From Bostrychus sinensis (lineage: Eukaryota > Chordata > Actinopteri > Gobiiformes > Eleotridae), in NCBI GenBank assembly GCA_020698575.1, contig CM036244.1, forward strand, positions 6,564,645 through 6,628,644: a stretch of DNA of 64,000 nt, in the 5' to 3' direction. The notes beneath the pieces are model-generated. The model was not told the DNA's origin, did not search any database, and was given only the letters and a program-made list of their open reading frames with translations. The position numbers and the translations under genes were made by a program. The first letter of the stretch is position 1, and every line of letters starts with the position of its first letter. Below, piece by piece: positions 63,833 through 64,000 of this stretch.

Positions 63833-64000
63833 AGGAGGAGGAGGAGGAGGAGGGAGGAGGGGGAGGAGAGGAGGGGGAGAGGAGGAGGAGAGGAGGAGAG
63901 GACAGGAGAGAGGAGAGGAGGAGGAGGAGAGGAGAGGAGGGGGAGAGGAGGAGGAGAGGAGGAGGAGAGGAAGAGAGGGGAGGAGGAGGAGGGGAGGAGG
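63833..64000. repeat. polypurine GAGGAG tract in camk2a intron 1
   Basis: Almost pure G/A (GAGGAGGAGGA type) from about 40 bp after the exon 1 donor to the window end. There are no pyrimidines over long runs except one C near 63902. Confidence 0.95.

Overview
The window looks like nuclear DNA of a ray-finned (teleost) fish. It holds spliced vertebrate genes, fish-type LINE, hAT, Harbinger and LTR repeats, tRNA-derived SINEs, and an unusual load of minisatellites. Tandem arrays fill roughly 19-20 kb of the 64 kb (my sum of the array lengths). No bacterial operons, phage or CRISPR are present.

Three genes are recognised with confidence, all at the right end. sra1 (+, 47305-53763, six exons, 292 codons) encodes steroid receptor RNA activator protein. 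rps14 (-, coding exons 60004 down to 55743, 151 codons, non-coding first exon near 61285-61321) encodes ribosomal protein uS11. The first coding exon of camk2a (+, 63730-63791) lies at the edge and the rest of that gene is outside the window. In human, RPS14 and CAMK2A also lie close together on chromosome 5, which supports the camk2a call.

The left two thirds is gene-poor. At 172-554 (-) there is a remnant resembling the P2X7 C-terminal domain. At 3967-7989 (+) there is a long intronless ORF for a 1340-residue coiled-coil protein with a hydrophobic tail; it sits behind five evenly spaced CRE sites and an array made of splice-donor-like units. Three further spliced genes are only candidates: 11802-12500 (-), 24785-26580 (-) and 30465-32707 (+). 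The last reads through about 46 copies of a 10-residue repeat into a non-repetitive domain.

Repeat layout: 11-bp array 1.06-1.73 kb; CRE and splice-donor arrays 3.44-3.96 kb; foldback 8.13-8.59 kb; hAT MITE 9.78-10.21 kb; 34-bp array of CTCF-like motifs 12.75-13.79 kb running into a 10-bp array to 15.03 kb; nested LINE/LTR/SINE block 15.1-21.5 kb; arrays at 22.3-23.6 kb; Harbinger-like element, SINE and solo LTR 24.1-27.3 kb; 12-bp array 27.6-29.8 kb; LINE ends 33-34.4 kb; hAT-like element carrying a 19-bp array 35.0-37.4 kb; 21-bp satellite 39.1-45.7 kb. sra1 introns contain two more arrays and a Harbinger-type MITE. The camk2a promoter is preceded by 1.3 kb of 19-bp repeats and its first intron opens into a polypurine tract.

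All gene names rest on reading the translated sequence; no database search was possible. Exon borders were placed from GT/AG sites and reading phase.
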